NCBI RefSeq assembly: GCF_039541115.1
Contig: NZ_BAABFP010000007.1
Span: 212,290 to 276,289 of the forward strand
Length of the DNA: 64,000 bases
Origin: Angustibacter luteus
GTDB taxonomy: Bacteria; Actinomycetota; Actinomycetes; Actinomycetales; Angustibacteraceae
Direction of reading: 5' to 3'
Shown here one piece after another: positions 16,300 through 26,300 of the stretch; the first letter of the stretch is position 1; every line of letters starts with the position of its first letter. The translations under genes were made by a program, and so were the position numbers. The notes beneath the pieces are model-generated. The model made no database searches. It was not told the DNA's origin and saw only the letters and a program-made list of their open reading frames with translations.

Positions 16300-17415
16300 G
16301 TGGCCGCCGTCGACTTCCCCGCTGAGCTCCGAGACCTCCGAACGACCGTCGAGTCGATCCGGCAGGTGACGGACGTCGGGCGCCTCAAGGCCGACATCGC
16401 CGACCTCGAGCAGCAGTCCGCCGCACCGGACCTGTGGGACGACCCCGAGGCCGCGCAGAAGGTCACCAGCAGGCTCAGCCACCTCGGCGCCGAGCTCGAG
16501 CGCTACGAGACGATCGCCCAGCGCGTCGACGACCTCGAGGTGCTCGTGCAGATGGCCGAGGAGGAGGACGACGCCGACACCCTCGCCGAGGCCGAGCGCG
16601 AGCTCACCTCGCTGCGCAAGGCCGTGGGGGAGCTCGAGGTCCGCACCCTGCTCAACGGCGAGATGGACGAGCGCGAGGCGCTGGTCACCATCCGCGCCGA
16701 GGCTGGTGGCGTGGACGCCGCCGACTTCGCCGAGATGCTGCTGCGCATGTACCTGCGCTGGGCCGAGCGGCACGGCTACGGCACCGAGGTGATGGACACC
16801 TCGTACGCCGAGGAGGCGGGCCTGAAGTCCGCCACCTTCGCCGTCCACGCCCCGTACGCCTACGGCACGCTGCAGGTCGAGCAGGGCACCCACCGGCTGG
16901 TCCGGATCAGCCCCTTCGACAACCAGGGACGCCGCCAGACCAGCTTCGCCGGCGTCGAGGTGCTGCCGGTCACCGAGGTCACCGACCACGTGGACATCCC
17001 CGAGGCCGAGATCAAGGTCGACGTGTTCCGCTCGTCCGGCCCCGGCGGCCAGAGCGTCAACACCACCGACTCCGCCGTCCGGATGACGCACATCCCGACC
17101 GGCATCGTGGTCTCGATGCAGAACGAGAAGTCGCAGATCCAGAACCGCGCCGCCGCGCTCAAGGTGCTGCAGTCCCGGCTGCTGCAGGTGCGCAAGGCCG
17201 AGGAGCGGGCCGCCATGGACGCCCTCAAGGGGGACGGCGGGTCCAGCTGGGGCAACCAGATGCGCTCCTACGTGCTGCACCCGTACCAGATGGTCAAGGA
17301 CCTGCGCACCGAGCACGAGGTCGGCAACACCAGCGCCGTGTTCGACGGCGACATCGACGGATTCCTTGAGGCCGGTATCCGCTGGAAGCGCACCAGCGAC
17401 CGCGCCGAGGCCTAA
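16300..17415 (+). CDS. prfB: peptide chain release factor 2
   Basis: A 371-residue RF2 that ends translation at UGA and UAA. It has the N-terminal coiled-coil domain, the stop-codon recognition tripeptide in [16 protein letters not shown] and the catalytic GGQ in [20 protein letters not shown]. The frame is continuous from GTG 16300, so the programmed +1 frameshift known from many bacterial prfB genes is absent. TAGATT at 16286-16291 sits eight bases before the GTG with no Shine-Dalgarno, suggesting a leaderless mRNA. It heads the conserved prfB-ftsEX-smpB neighbourhood. Confidence 0.97.
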   Translation: MAAVDFPAELRDLRTTVESIRQVTDVGRLKADIADLEQQSAAPDLWDDPEAAQKVTSRLSHLGAELERYETIAQRVDDLEVLVQMAEEEDDADTLAEAERELTSLRKAVGELEVRTLLNGEMDEREALVTIRAEAGGVDAADFAEMLLRMYLRWAERHGYGTEVMDTSYAEEAGLKSATFAVHAPYAYGTLQVEQGTHRLVRISPFDNQGRRQTSFAGVEVLPVTEVTDHVDIPEAEIKVDVFRSSGPGGQSVNTTDSAVRMTHIPTGIVVSMQNEKSQIQNRAAALKVLQSRLLQVRKAEERAAMDALKGDGGSSWGNQMRSYVLHPYQMVKDLRTEHEVGNTSAVFDGDIDGFLEAGIRWKRTSDRAEA

Positions 17416-17488
17416 GCGACACCAATCCGCAACGCCCGGTCACCCGAAGTTACCGGGAGTGCTCAGCTTCGCCACGTACCCTGAGCCG

Positions 17489-18178
17489 GTGATCCGGCTC
17501 GACAACGTGACCAAGTCCTACGCCTCGGGGCAGCGCCCTGCCCTCGACAAGGTGTCCGTGGAGGTGGAGCGCGGCGAGTTCGTCTTCATCGTCGGCGCCT
17601 CCGGCTCCGGCAAGTCGACCCTGCTGCGGCTCGTCCTCAAGGAGGAGAAGGCCACCTCCGGGACCGTGCACGTCGCCGGGCGCGACCTGGCCGCCCTGTC
17701 CAGCCGCCGGGTGCCGATGCTGCGCCGCCAGATGGGCGCCGTCTTCCAGGACTTCCGGCTGCTGCCCAGCAAGACCGTGTTCCAGAACGTCGCCTTCGCG
17801 CTGCAGGTCATCGGCAAGCCGCGCCACACCATCAGCCAGGTCGTCCCCGAGACCCTCGAGCTGGTCGGGCTGGGCGGCAAGGAGAACCGCATGCCGCACG
17901 AGCTCTCCGGCGGTGAGCAGCAGCGCGTCGCCATCGCCCGGGCCTTCGTGAACCGGCCCGCGATCCTGCTCGCCGACGAGCCCACCGGCAACCTCGACCC
18001 GACCACCAGCATCGGCATCATGCGGCTGCTGGACCGGATCAACCGGACCGGCACCACCATCGTCATGGCCACCCACGACGACGAGATCGTGGACCAGATG
18101 CGCAAGCGCGTCGTGGAGCTCGAGGACGGCCACCTGGTGCGCGACCAGGCCCGCGGCGTCTACGGCTCCCAGCGCTAG
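17489..18178 (+). CDS. ftsE: cell division ATP-binding protein FtsE
   Basis: A 229-residue ABC ATPase, the usual FtsE length. Walker A is [11 protein letters not shown], the Q loop follows at [12 protein letters not shown], the signature is [14 protein letters not shown] and Walker B is [13 protein letters not shown]. With FtsX it forms the divisome complex that activates cell-wall hydrolases. GTG 17489 is chosen from family length; TACCCT at 17477-17482, six bases upstream, fits a leaderless start. ftsX follows after 31 bases. Confidence 0.96.
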   Translation: MIRLDNVTKSYASGQRPALDKVSVEVERGEFVFIVGASGSGKSTLLRLVLKEEKATSGTVHVAGRDLAALSSRRVPMLRRQMGAVFQDFRLLPSKTVFQNVAFALQVIGKPRHTISQVVPETLELVGLGGKENRMPHELSGGEQQRVAIARAFVNRPAILLADEPTGNLDPTTSIGIMRLLDRINRTGTTIVMATHDDEIVDQMRKRVVELEDGHLVRDQARGVYGSQR

Positions 18179-18209
18179 GCAGTACCGAACCACCGACCCG
18201 AAGGAAGTC

Positions 18210-19118
18210 ATGCGCCTGCAGTTCGTGCTCAGCGAGATGGTGATCGGCCTGCGCCGGAACCTGTCGATGACGGTTTCGCTGGTCCTGGTGACCATGGTGT
18301 CGTTGGTCTTCTTCGGCTTCGGACTGCTGTCCAGCATGCAGGTCAACGAGATGAAGGACTTCTGGTACGGCAAGGTCGAGGTCTGGATCGCGCTCTGCCC
18401 GGCGCGCTCGCTCGAGCCCTCGTGCGCCACCGGTGAGGTCACCCAGGCGCAGAAGGATCAGCTGAGCGCCCAGCTCGACTCGCTGAAGCCGCTGGTCAAG
18501 ACCGTCTACTTCGAGTCCAAGGACGAGGCGTACAACCACTTCGTCCAGCAGTTCAAGGACTCGGCGATCAAGGACAGCGTCAAGCCCGACCAGATGCAGG
18601 AGAGCTTCCGGGTCAAGCTCTCCGACCCGAAGAAGTACGACGTGGTGGCCAGCGCGTTCGAGGGCGCACCAGGCGTCGAGCGGGTGATCGACCAACGCAA
18701 GCTGCTCAGCACGCTGTTCTACGCCCTGAACCGGATCACCATCGGTGCCTGGATCTTCGCCGGGGCCATGACGCTGTCCGCCGTCCTGCTGGTCGCCACG
18801 ACCGTGCGGTTGTCCGCCTTCAACCGCAGACGCGAGATCGGCATCATGCGGCTGGTCGGGGCGTCCAACCTGTTCATCCAGCTGCCCTTCCTGCTCGAGG
18901 CGATCCTGGCCACCGTGCTCGGGTCGGTGATCGCCATCGGCACGCTGTGGGCGCTGACCCACTTCGCGGTGCAGGGCTGGCTCGCGCAGAAGATGCAGTT
19001 CATCCCGTTCGTGACGGGTGCCGACGTGCTCAGCATCGCCCCGATCGTGGCCGGCATCGGTCTCGTCATCGCGGTGCTGACGTCGTTCCTGACGATGCGG
19101 CGCTACCTCAAGGTCTGA
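18210..19118 (+). CDS. ftsX: cell division protein FtsX
   Basis: A 302-residue membrane protein with four spans: one after the short cytoplasmic N-terminus, then an extracellular domain of about 120 residues with two Cys (CPARSLEPSC), and three C-terminal spans containing RRREIGIMRLVGASNLFIQLPF. ATG 18210 has ribosome site AAGGAAG. The extracellular domain is the expected docking site for the coiled-coil peptidase encoded directly downstream. Confidence 0.95.
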   Translation: MRLQFVLSEMVIGLRRNLSMTVSLVLVTMVSLVFFGFGLLSSMQVNEMKDFWYGKVEVWIALCPARSLEPSCATGEVTQAQKDQLSAQLDSLKPLVKTVYFESKDEAYNHFVQQFKDSAIKDSVKPDQMQESFRVKLSDPKKYDVVASAFEGAPGVERVIDQRKLLSTLFYALNRITIGAWIFAGAMTLSAVLLVATTVRLSAFNRRREIGIMRLVGASNLFIQLPFLLEAILATVLGSVIAIGTLWALTHFAVQGWLAQKMQFIPFVTGADVLSIAPIVAGIGLVIAVLTSFLTMRRYLKV

Positions 19119-19149
19119 GGCGCTCGCCTCCCCGGTTTCGGCTGATGCT

Positions 19150-19223
19150 TGTGATACCAATGTGACGTCTGGGACGTCACCGTGCGTGCCCGCGCCGGTA
19201 CCCAACACCGAGGAGCACTGCCC
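19150..19223 (+). promoter_or_regulatory. inverted and direct repeats upstream of the LytM peptidase
   Basis: GTGACGTC at 19162-19169 and GACGTCAC at 19173-19180 form a perfect 8-bp inverted repeat around TGG. The related half GTGAT at 19151-19155 lies 11 bases before GTGAC. The arrangement suggests a regulator site; MtrA-type response regulators control M23 peptidases in related bacteria, but the match is only suggestive. AGGAG near 19211 is the ribosome site of the gene. Confidence 0.35.
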
Positions 19224-20474
19224 ATGCGACTGGCCCGCACGTCGCGGCTGACCCTGGCCGCCGTCGTCACGGCCCTCGTGGCCACGCTGATCGCACCGGC
19301 GGGAACCGCCAACGCCGGGCCGGCCGACAAGAAGAAGCAGGTCGATCGCAAGATCAACGCCCTGCAGGACGACCTGGAGGACACCTCCGCCGACCTGGTC
19401 GCCGCCTACCGCAAGCTGCAGCGGATCGAGGGTCAGCTGCCCGCGGCCAAGGCCGAGGTCGTCGCCGCCCAGGCCAAGCTGGCCGCCGCGCGGGCCCACG
19501 ATGCCGAGGTCGGCCGACAGCTCACCGTGGCCCGGGCGCAGGAGGCCAAGGCCGACGACGACCTCGCCGCCACCCAGGCCTCCACCAGCGAGACCACCGA
19601 CAAGCTGGCCAGCATCGCCCGGCAGGCCTACCAGACCGCCGGCATGGGTGAGCTCACCGTTGCCCTGCAGGCGCAGAGCGCCGACGACTTCGCCCAGCGC
19701 GTGGTGTCCGTCGACACCGCCATGTCGCTGCAGGGCCAGGCGCTCGCCCAGCTGGACGTCGACCGCGCCCAGATCCAGGCCAAGCAGGCCCGGCTGGTCG
19801 CCGTCCGCCAGCAGGTGGCCGCCCTCAAGGCCAGGGCCGAAGCCGGACTGGCCCGAGCCGCCGTCCTGGAGCAGCAGGCCGAGGCCGCCCAGGCCCGCCT
19901 GCAGGCCCTCGTCGCCGACCAGGCCCAGACGGTCCGCGCCATCTCCGCCCGCAAGGCCGCCGAGCGCAAGCGGCTCAACGCCCTCGAGGTCCAGGCCCGC
20001 AGGCTGCGCGCCCAGCTCGCCGCCATCGCCCGCGCCCAGCTGCGTCGCGCGCACAGCACGGGCGGCGGCATGCCGTCCGGCGGCTTCCTGTCCCGCCCGG
20101 TCGCCGGCGGCTGGATCTCCTCGGAGTTCGGCCGCCGGTTCCACCCGATCCTGCACTACTGGCGCCTGCACGCCGGCATGGACTTCGCCGTGGGCTGCGG
20201 CACCCCCGTGCACGCGGCGGCCAACGGGAGCGTGGTCAGCGCCGGCTGGGGCGGCGGCTACGGCAACCGCATCGTCGTCTCGCACGGCGTCGTCAAGGGC
20301 GTCAGCCTGGCCACGTCGTACAACCACCTGTCCCGGATCATCGTGCACGGCGGGCACGTGAGCCGCGGCCAGCTGATCGGCTACTCCGGGACCACCGGCA
20401 GCTCCACCGGATGCCACCTGCACTTCGAGACCTACGACAACGGCACGCCGGTCAACCCGCGTCGCTGGCTCTGA
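19224..20474 (+). CDS. secreted coiled-coil M23 (LytM) peptidase, probable FtsEX partner
   Basis: A 416-residue exported murein endopeptidase. Signal peptide: MRLARTSR, a hydrophobic core, cleavage near TANA. Residues about 35-265 form a long Ala/Gln/Lys-rich coiled coil, as in EnvC-type proteins activated by FtsEX. The C-terminal LytM domain keeps the zinc and catalytic residues: [18 protein letters not shown] and [11 protein letters not shown], so it should be enzymatically active. ATG 19224 follows AGGAG; the longer frame upstream is not family-like. Position directly after ftsX supports the partnership. Confidence 0.9.
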   Translation: MRLARTSRLTLAAVVTALVATLIAPAGTANAGPADKKKQVDRKINALQDDLEDTSADLVAAYRKLQRIEGQLPAAKAEVVAAQAKLAAARAHDAEVGRQLTVARAQEAKADDDLAATQASTSETTDKLASIARQAYQTAGMGELTVALQAQSADDFAQRVVSVDTAMSLQGQALAQLDVDRAQIQAKQARLVAVRQQVAALKARAEAGLARAAVLEQQAEAAQARLQALVADQAQTVRAISARKAAERKRLNALEVQARRLRAQLAAIARAQLRRAHSTGGGMPSGGFLSRPVAGGWISSEFGRRFHPILHYWRLHAGMDFAVGCGTPVHAAANGSVVSAGWGGGYGNRIVVSHGVVKGVSLATSYNHLSRIIVHGGHVSRGQLIGYSGTTGSSTGCHLHFETYDNGTPVNPRRWL

Positions 20475-20568
20475 GTCGGCGGAACTCGATAGGGCCGCGC
20501 CGCGTCCGACCGGTAGCGTGTCCGGTCGGCGACACGGGATCGCCGGTCAGCAGCAAGGAGACAGCACG

Positions 20569-21039
20569 GTGGCCAAGGAGTCGGGGCGCAAGCTCATCGC
20601 GAGCAACCGCAAGGCGCGGCACGACTACACGATCGAGGACGTCTTCGAGGCCGGCATCGTGCTGTCCGGCACCGAGGTGAAGTCGCTGCGCGCCGGACGC
20701 GCGTCGCTGGTCGACGGGTTCGTCAGCTTCTACGGGCACGAGGCGTGGCTCGAGGCCGTGCACATCGCCGAGTACGTGTCCGGTACCTGGACCAACCACC
20801 CCCCGCGCCGCCGACGCAAGCTGCTGCTGCACCGCGACGAGATCACCCGGCTCGAGCAGGCGGTGAACCAGAGCGGCCTGACCGTCGTCCCCCTGCAGCT
20901 GTACTTCCTGGACGGTCGGGCGAAGGTCGAGATCGCCCTCGCCCGGGGCAAGAAGAACTACGACAAGCGGCAGGCGCTGCGCGAGCGGCAGGACAACCGC
21001 GAGGCCGACCGCGCGATGTCCCGGCGCGAGTCGCAGTGA
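20569..21039 (+). CDS. smpB: SsrA-binding protein SmpB
   Basis: A 156-residue tmRNA partner that brings alanyl-tmRNA into the A site of stalled ribosomes. Family landmarks are [27 protein letters not shown], then [16 protein letters not shown] and the basic tail [23 protein letters not shown] that reaches the decoding centre. GTG 20569 follows AAGGAG at a good spacing. The tmRNA gene is about 11 kb downstream rather than adjacent. The stop overlaps the next gene's GTG as GTGA. Confidence 0.96.
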   Translation: MAKESGRKLIASNRKARHDYTIEDVFEAGIVLSGTEVKSLRAGRASLVDGFVSFYGHEAWLEAVHIAEYVSGTWTNHPPRRRRKLLLHRDEITRLEQAVNQSGLTVVPLQLYFLDGRAKVEIALARGKKNYDKRQALRERQDNREADRAMSRRESQ

Positions 21040-22916
21040 AGCGCCGCATCGGACGGCGCGTCGCAGGGCTCGCGGTCGTGGTGGCTGCCGCCGTCGGCGT
21101 CGGACTCGGGACGGCGGCTCCGGCCCTCGCCGCGGACACCGAGTCGATCCGCAGCTTCCAGGCCAAGGTCACCGTGGACGACAGCGGCGCCCTGCACATC
21201 ACCGAGACCATCGAGTACCAGTTCTCCGGCAGCGACCACCACGGCATCGAGCGCGACCTGACCACGATGCAGAGCGTGGACGGCAGCGACCAGGTGCGCG
21301 TGTACCCGGTGAGCGACGTCCGGGTCTCCAGCCCCAGCGGCGCGCCGGACGACGAGGAGACGCAGGATCTCGGGTCCACGACGCGGATCAGGATCGGCGA
21401 CCCGAACGAGACGGTCTCGGGCACCCAGACCTACGTCATCGCCTACACGGTGAAGGGTGCCTTCAACCGGTTCACCGAACCGCAGACCGCTGCCGACGGC
21501 ACCGTCACCGCGCCGCACGACGAGCTGTACTGGAACCTGACCGGCGACGAGTGGGAGGTGCCGATCGAGTCGGTTCAGGCCACCGTGACCGCGCCGCAGC
21601 CAGCCACGGCGGCGCAGTGCTTCCAAGGCGCGCGCGGGTCCACCGACACCTGCCCGGCGACCGCAGGCGCGACGTCGACGTTCAGGTCGACCGGTCTCCA
21701 GCCGCACCAGGGCATGTCGATCCTCCTGGCCTACCCGCTGAACACCGTCTCGGACGTCGCCCCGATCCTGCAGGACCCGCCGCGCGACGGCCTCGACCAG
21801 CTGCTCGACGTCTCGCCCTTCTCGATCGGCGGGGCCGTGCTGCTCTTCGGGCTGATCGCCGGGGGCATGTCGCTGCTGGTCCGGCGCCGGGGGCGGGACG
21901 CCGCCTACGTGGGCCTGACTCCCGGGCTCCTGCCGGTCAGCGGACAGCAGGTCGGCGAGCAGCCCGTCACCCGTCAACCCAAGGACGTCGCCGTCCAGTT
22001 CACCCCGCCCGCCGGGCTGCACCCCGGCCAGATCGGCACCCTGATGGACGAGGTCGCCAACCCGGTGGACGTCACGGCGACCATCATCGACCTCGCCGTG
22101 CGCGGGTTCCTGCGGATCGAGGAGATCACCAACGACAAGGGCACCAAGGTCAAGGACTGGCGGCTCATCGTGGTGCTGCCGGCGCCGGCCGAGCAGCTCG
22201 AGGCCTACGAGCTGGCGCTCATGCAGGCGCTGTTCAAGGGGCGCGACCAGGTGGAGCTCAAGGGCGAGCTGCGCAACACGTTCGCCAGCGACCTGAAGGC
22301 CACCCAGACCCGGCTGTACGACGACGTCACAGCGCGCGGCTGGTTCCGCGGCAACCCCGAGTCCGTGCGCGGCCTGTGGCGGATGCTGGGACTGGCCCTC
22401 ATGGGGCTCGGCTTCGTCGCGCTCTTCTTCGGTGGGCTCAGCTCGATCAACCTGCTCGTCCCCGCCGCGGGCGTGTTCGCCGGCGGGCTCGTCGTCCTGC
22501 TGATGGCCAAGCGGATGCCCGCCCGCACGGCCGAGGGCACCGCGGTGCTCACCCAGGCGCAGGGGTTCCGGCGGTACCTGGAGACCGCCGAGGCCGACCA
22601 GATCCGGTTCGAGGAGGGTCAGGACCTGTTCAGCCGGTACCTGCCCTACGCGATCATCTTCGGCGTCGCCGACCGCTGGGCCAAGGTCTTCGACGACCTG
22701 GCCAAGTCCGGCGCCGCCGTGAACGCCCCCACCTGGTACGTCGGCCACACCCCCACCTGGAGCTACTACTGGCTCGGCGCCAGCATGAGCAGCTTCGAGA
22801 CGACCTCGAACTCGAGCCTCGTCTCCACCCCGGCCTCGTCGGGGAGCAGTGGCTTCAGCGGCGGCGGCGGCTTCTCGGGCGGCGGCGGCGGAGGCGGTGG
22901 CGGCGGGTCCTGGTAG
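21036..22916 (+). CDS. DUF2207 family membrane protein
   Basis: A 626-residue protein with a signal peptide ([24 protein letters not shown]), an extracytoplasmic beta-rich DUF2207 domain of about 200 residues ([15 protein letters not shown]), a first membrane span near residue 265, a cytoplasmic domain and two further spans near residues 450-490. The C-terminus is a Ser/Gly tract ending in a run of glycines and SW, typical of the family. GTG 21036 overlaps the smpB stop, so the two are co-translated. Function is unknown. Its 3' side is the unusual hairpin array. Confidence 0.85.
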   Translation: MKRRIGRRVAGLAVVVAAAVGVGLGTAAPALAADTESIRSFQAKVTVDDSGALHITETIEYQFSGSDHHGIERDLTTMQSVDGSDQVRVYPVSDVRVSSPSGAPDDEETQDLGSTTRIRIGDPNETVSGTQTYVIAYTVKGAFNRFTEPQTAADGTVTAPHDELYWNLTGDEWEVPIESVQATVTAPQPATAAQCFQGARGSTDTCPATAGATSTFRSTGLQPHQGMSILLAYPLNTVSDVAPILQDPPRDGLDQLLDVSPFSIGGAVLLFGLIAGGMSLLVRRRGRDAAYVGLTPGLLPVSGQQVGEQPVTRQPKDVAVQFTPPAGLHPGQIGTLMDEVANPVDVTATIIDLAVRGFLRIEEITNDKGTKVKDWRLIVVLPAPAEQLEAYELALMQALFKGRDQVELKGELRNTFASDLKATQTRLYDDVTARGWFRGNPESVRGLWRMLGLALMGLGFVALFFGGLSSINLLVPAAGVFAGGLVVLLMAKRMPARTAEGTAVLTQAQGFRRYLETAEADQIRFEEGQDLFSRYLPYAIIFGVADRWAKVFDDLAKSGAAVNAPTWYVGHTPTWSYYWLGASMSSFETTSNSSLVSTPASSGSSGFSGGGGFSGGGGGGGGGGSW

Positions 22917-22921
22917 GGGTC

Positions 22922-23000
22922 GCGGAGGGTGTGCGGTCGGGGTGCCGCGGCTCTCGCAAGCTCGTTTGACGCCGCGGCACCCCGACCGCACACCCTTCGC
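22922..23000 (+). terminator. long hairpin H1 after DUF2207
   Basis: The 26-base arm at 22926-22951 is the exact reverse complement of 22971-22996, and four more outer positions pair if one G-T is allowed. The 19-base loop at 22952-22970 is TCTCGCAAGCTCGTTTGAC. There is no T tract, so it would be a structure-only actinobacterial terminator or an RNA 3'-end stabiliser. The same loop, in inverse orientation, is in the hairpin at 23231-23310. Confidence 0.7.
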
Positions 23001-23230
23001 TCGGTCTCGTCGTCCGCGGACGCCGACTTCGCTGCGCTCAGCGGCGAAGGGCACGCGCCTCGCAGAGCTCGGCCGGGCGCTTCCGCCACTCAGGCCGGAA
23101 TGTGCCGCCGGAAACCGGCCTGGGTCGCGGAAACCGGACTGAGCGGCGGAAGCGGGGTGCCATACCCACTCGACCCCGAGCCCTACAAGGTGAGCTGAGA
23201 GCGTCAGCTGACCAGGACGCTCGCGAAGCA

Positions 23231-23310
23231 GAGCGCGGACGCGGACACCCGAAGGGCGGCGTCAAACGAGCTTGCGAGAGCCGCCCGTAGCGGTGTCTGC
23301 GTCCGCGCTC
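23231..23310 (-). terminator. long hairpin H5 after pyruvate carboxylase
   Basis: The outer stem pairs 23231-23249 (GAGCGCGGACGCGGACACC) with 23292-23310, with one G-T wobble. After a small internal loop, the inner stem GGGCGGC/GCCGCCC (23254-23260, 23280-23286) closes the loop at 23261-23279. Read on the minus strand, the direction of pyc transcription, that loop is TCTCGCAAGCTCGTTTGAC, identical to the loop of the hairpin after DUF2207, although the stems are unrelated. Confidence 0.7.
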
Positions 23311-23327
23311 GGCACCACAGACGAGAC

Positions 23328-26300
23328 CTAGGAGATGACGACCAGCAGGTCGCCGCCCTCCACCTGCTGCTGCGAACCGATCGCCAAGCGCTCGACGGTC
23401 CCGCTGACGGGCGTCGTGATCGAGGCCTCCATCTTCATGGCCTCGATGGTCGCCACGGTCGCGCCGGCCTCGACGGTGGCCCCCTGCTCGACGGCCAGCG
23501 ACACCACGCCGGCGAACGGCGCCGCGACGTGCCCGGACTTCGCCGGGTCGGCCTTCTCAGCGGCCCGGACGTCGACGTCCGCGCTCTCGTCCAGGGTGAG
23601 CACCGGGCGCAGCTGCCCGTTCAACGTCGTCATGACGGTGCGCATCCCGCGCTCGTCGACCTCGCTGACCGACTGGACGCCGACCAGCAGTCGCTTGCCG
23701 GGCTCGATCTCGACCTCGACCTCCGCGCCCGGCCGCAGCCCGTGCAGGAACTGCGCGGTGGGCAGCACCGACAGGTCGCTGTAGGTGTCCCGGGACTGCG
23801 CGAACTCCTTCGTCGGCCCGGGGAACAGCAGCCGGTTGAGCGTGGCCCGACGGTCCGCGGCCAGCCCCTCGACGTCCGCCTCGTCCAGCTCGGCGACCGC
23901 CGGCTTGGACCGGCTGCGACCCGCCAAGGCCTTGCTGCGGAAGGGTTCCGGCCAACCGCCGGGCGGGTCGCCCAGCTCGCCCTGCAGGAAGCCGATCACC
24001 GAGTCGGGGATGTCGTGCGCACCCGGGTCGGCCTCGAAGTCGGCCGGGTCGACGCCCCGGCCCACCAGTGCCAGCGCGAGGTCGCCGACCACCTTGCTGG
24101 ACGGCGTGACCTTGACGATGTTGCCGAGCATCCGGTTCGCGGCCGCGTAGGTGTCCTCGATCGCCTCGAACTTCTGGCCGAGGCCGAGCGCGATGGCCTG
24201 CTGGCGAAGGTTGGACAGCTGCCCGCCGGGGATCTCGTGGGTGTAGACGCGACCGGTCGGCGCCGACAGCCCGGACTCGAAGGGCGCGTACAGCCGGCGC
24301 ACCGCCTCCCAGTACGGCTCCAGGTCGCAGACCGTGCGCAGGTCGAGGCCGGTGGCCCGCTCGGTGCCGTCGGTCGCCGCCACCAGCGCCGACATCGGCA
24401 CCTGGCTGGTGGTGCCCGCCATCGGCGCGCTGGCGACGTCCACCGCGTCCACCCCGGCGTCGATCGCGGCCAGCAGCGTGGCGAGCTGCCCGCCCGCCGT
24501 GTCGTGGGTGTGCAGGTGCACCGGCAGGTCGAACCGCTCGCGCAGCGCCGTGACCAGCACTCGTGCGGCCGGCGCGCGCAGCAGCCCGGCCATGTCCTTG
24601 ATCGCCAGCACGTGTGCGCCGGCCCCGACGATGCGCTCGGCCAGCGCCAGGTAGTAGTCGAGCGTGTACAGCGTCTCGGCCGGGTCGGACAGGTTGCCGG
24701 TGTAGCAGAGGGCGACCTCGGCGACCGCCGTCCCGGTGCGCCGGACGGCCTCGATGGCCGGACGCATCTGCTCCACGTCGTTCAGCGCGTCGAAGACCCG
24801 GAACACGTCGATGCCGGTGCGCGCCGCCTCCTCGACGAACGCGTCCGTGACCTCGACCGGGTACGGCGTGTAGCCGACCGTGTTGCGCCCGCGCAGCAGC
24901 ATCTGCAGGCACAGGTTGGGCATCGCCTCACGCAGCGCCGCCAGCCGGTCCCACGGGTCCTCGGACAGGAACCGCAGGGCCACGTCGTACGTCGCGCCGC
25001 CCCAGGCCTCCACGCTCCACAGCTGCGGGGTCAGCCGGGCCACCGGGGCGGCCGCGGCCAGCAGGTCGCGGGTGCGGACCCGGGTGGCGAGCAGCGACTG
25101 GTGGGCGTCCCGGAACGTCGTGTCGGTGACCGCGACCGCGGTCTGCTCGCGCAGCGCCGCAGCGAACTGCTCCGGCCCGACCCGGACCAGCAGGTCCCGC
25201 GCGCCGGGCGGTGCCGCGGCGTCGACGTCCACGGCCGGCAGCTTGCTGGCCGGGTCGGCCAGGTCGTGACCGGGGCCGTGCGGCTGGTTCACCGTCATGT
25301 GCGCCAGGTAGGTCAGCAGCTTGGTGCCGCGGTCGGCCGGCACCCGAGGGCTCAGCAGCTGCGGGCGCTCATCGATGAAGGACGTCGAGAGCCGTCCCGC
25401 GACGAAGTCCGGCTGGTCGATCAGGCTCTGCAGGAACGGGATGTTGGTGGACACGCCACGGATCCGGAACTCCGACAGGGCGCGGCGGGCCCGGCGGACC
25501 GCCGTCGGGAAGTCGTGCCCGCGACAGGTCAGCTTGACCAGCATCGAGTCGAAGTGCGCGCCGATCTCGGCGCCGACGAAGACCGTGCCGCCGTCCAGCC
25601 GCACTCCCGCACCGCCCGCCGAGCGGTACGTGGTGATGGTGCCGGTGTCGGGGCGGAACCCGTTCGAGGGGTCCTCGGTGGTGATCCGGCACTGCAGCGC
25701 AGCGCCGTTGACCCGGATCGTCGCCTGCGCCAGGCCCAGGTCGTCGAGCGTCTCGCCGCTGGCGATCCGCATCTGGGACTGCACCAGGTCGATGTCGGTG
25801 ACCTCCTCGGTCACCGTGTGCTCGACCTGGATGCGCGGGTTCATCTCGATGAAGACGTACGAACCGTCCGGGTCGAGCAGGAACTCCACGGTGCCGGCGT
25901 TGGCGTACCCGATCTGCCGGGCGAAGGCGACGGCGTGCGCGCACATCGACTCGCGGATCTCGGCCGGCAGGTTCGGCGCCGGGGCGATCTCGACGACCTT
26001 CTGGTGCCGCCGCTGCACCGAGCAGTCCCGCTCGAACAGGTGGACGACGTTGCCGGCCCCGTCGGCCAGCACCTGCACCTCGATGTGCCGCGGCGAGACC
26101 ACGGCCTTCTCCAGGAACACCGTGGCGTCGCCGAAGGCGCTCTCCGCCTCGCGCATGGCGGCCTCGATGGACTCGCGCAGGTCGGCCGGGTCCTCGACCC
26201 GACGCATCCCGCGTCCCCCGCCGCCGGCCACGGCCTTCACGAACAGCGGGAAGCCGACGTCGTCCGCGGCGTCCAGCAGCGTCTGGACGTCGGTGCTCGG

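Larger units (their letters stand above)
22917..23327. other. non-coding hairpin array between convergent genes
   Basis: This 411-bp gap between DUF2207 (plus) and pyruvate carboxylase (minus) is filled with inverted repeats and has no credible ORF. I count five: a very long one at 22922-23000; a short one in 23029-23049 (TTCGC with GCGAA); a branched one at 23079-23153 with 15-nt arms and an inner GGCCGG/CCGGCC hairpin (23093-23120); AGCTGA/TCAGCT around 23193-23210; and a long one at 23231-23310. The outermost flanks also match (GGTCTCGTC near 23003, GACGAGACC near 23321). Confidence 0.75.

Noticed and set aside
22929-23290. Short plus-strand ORFs in the hairpin gap
   Set aside because: Low-complexity Arg/Ala/Pro translations, overlapping inverted repeats, no ribosome sites.
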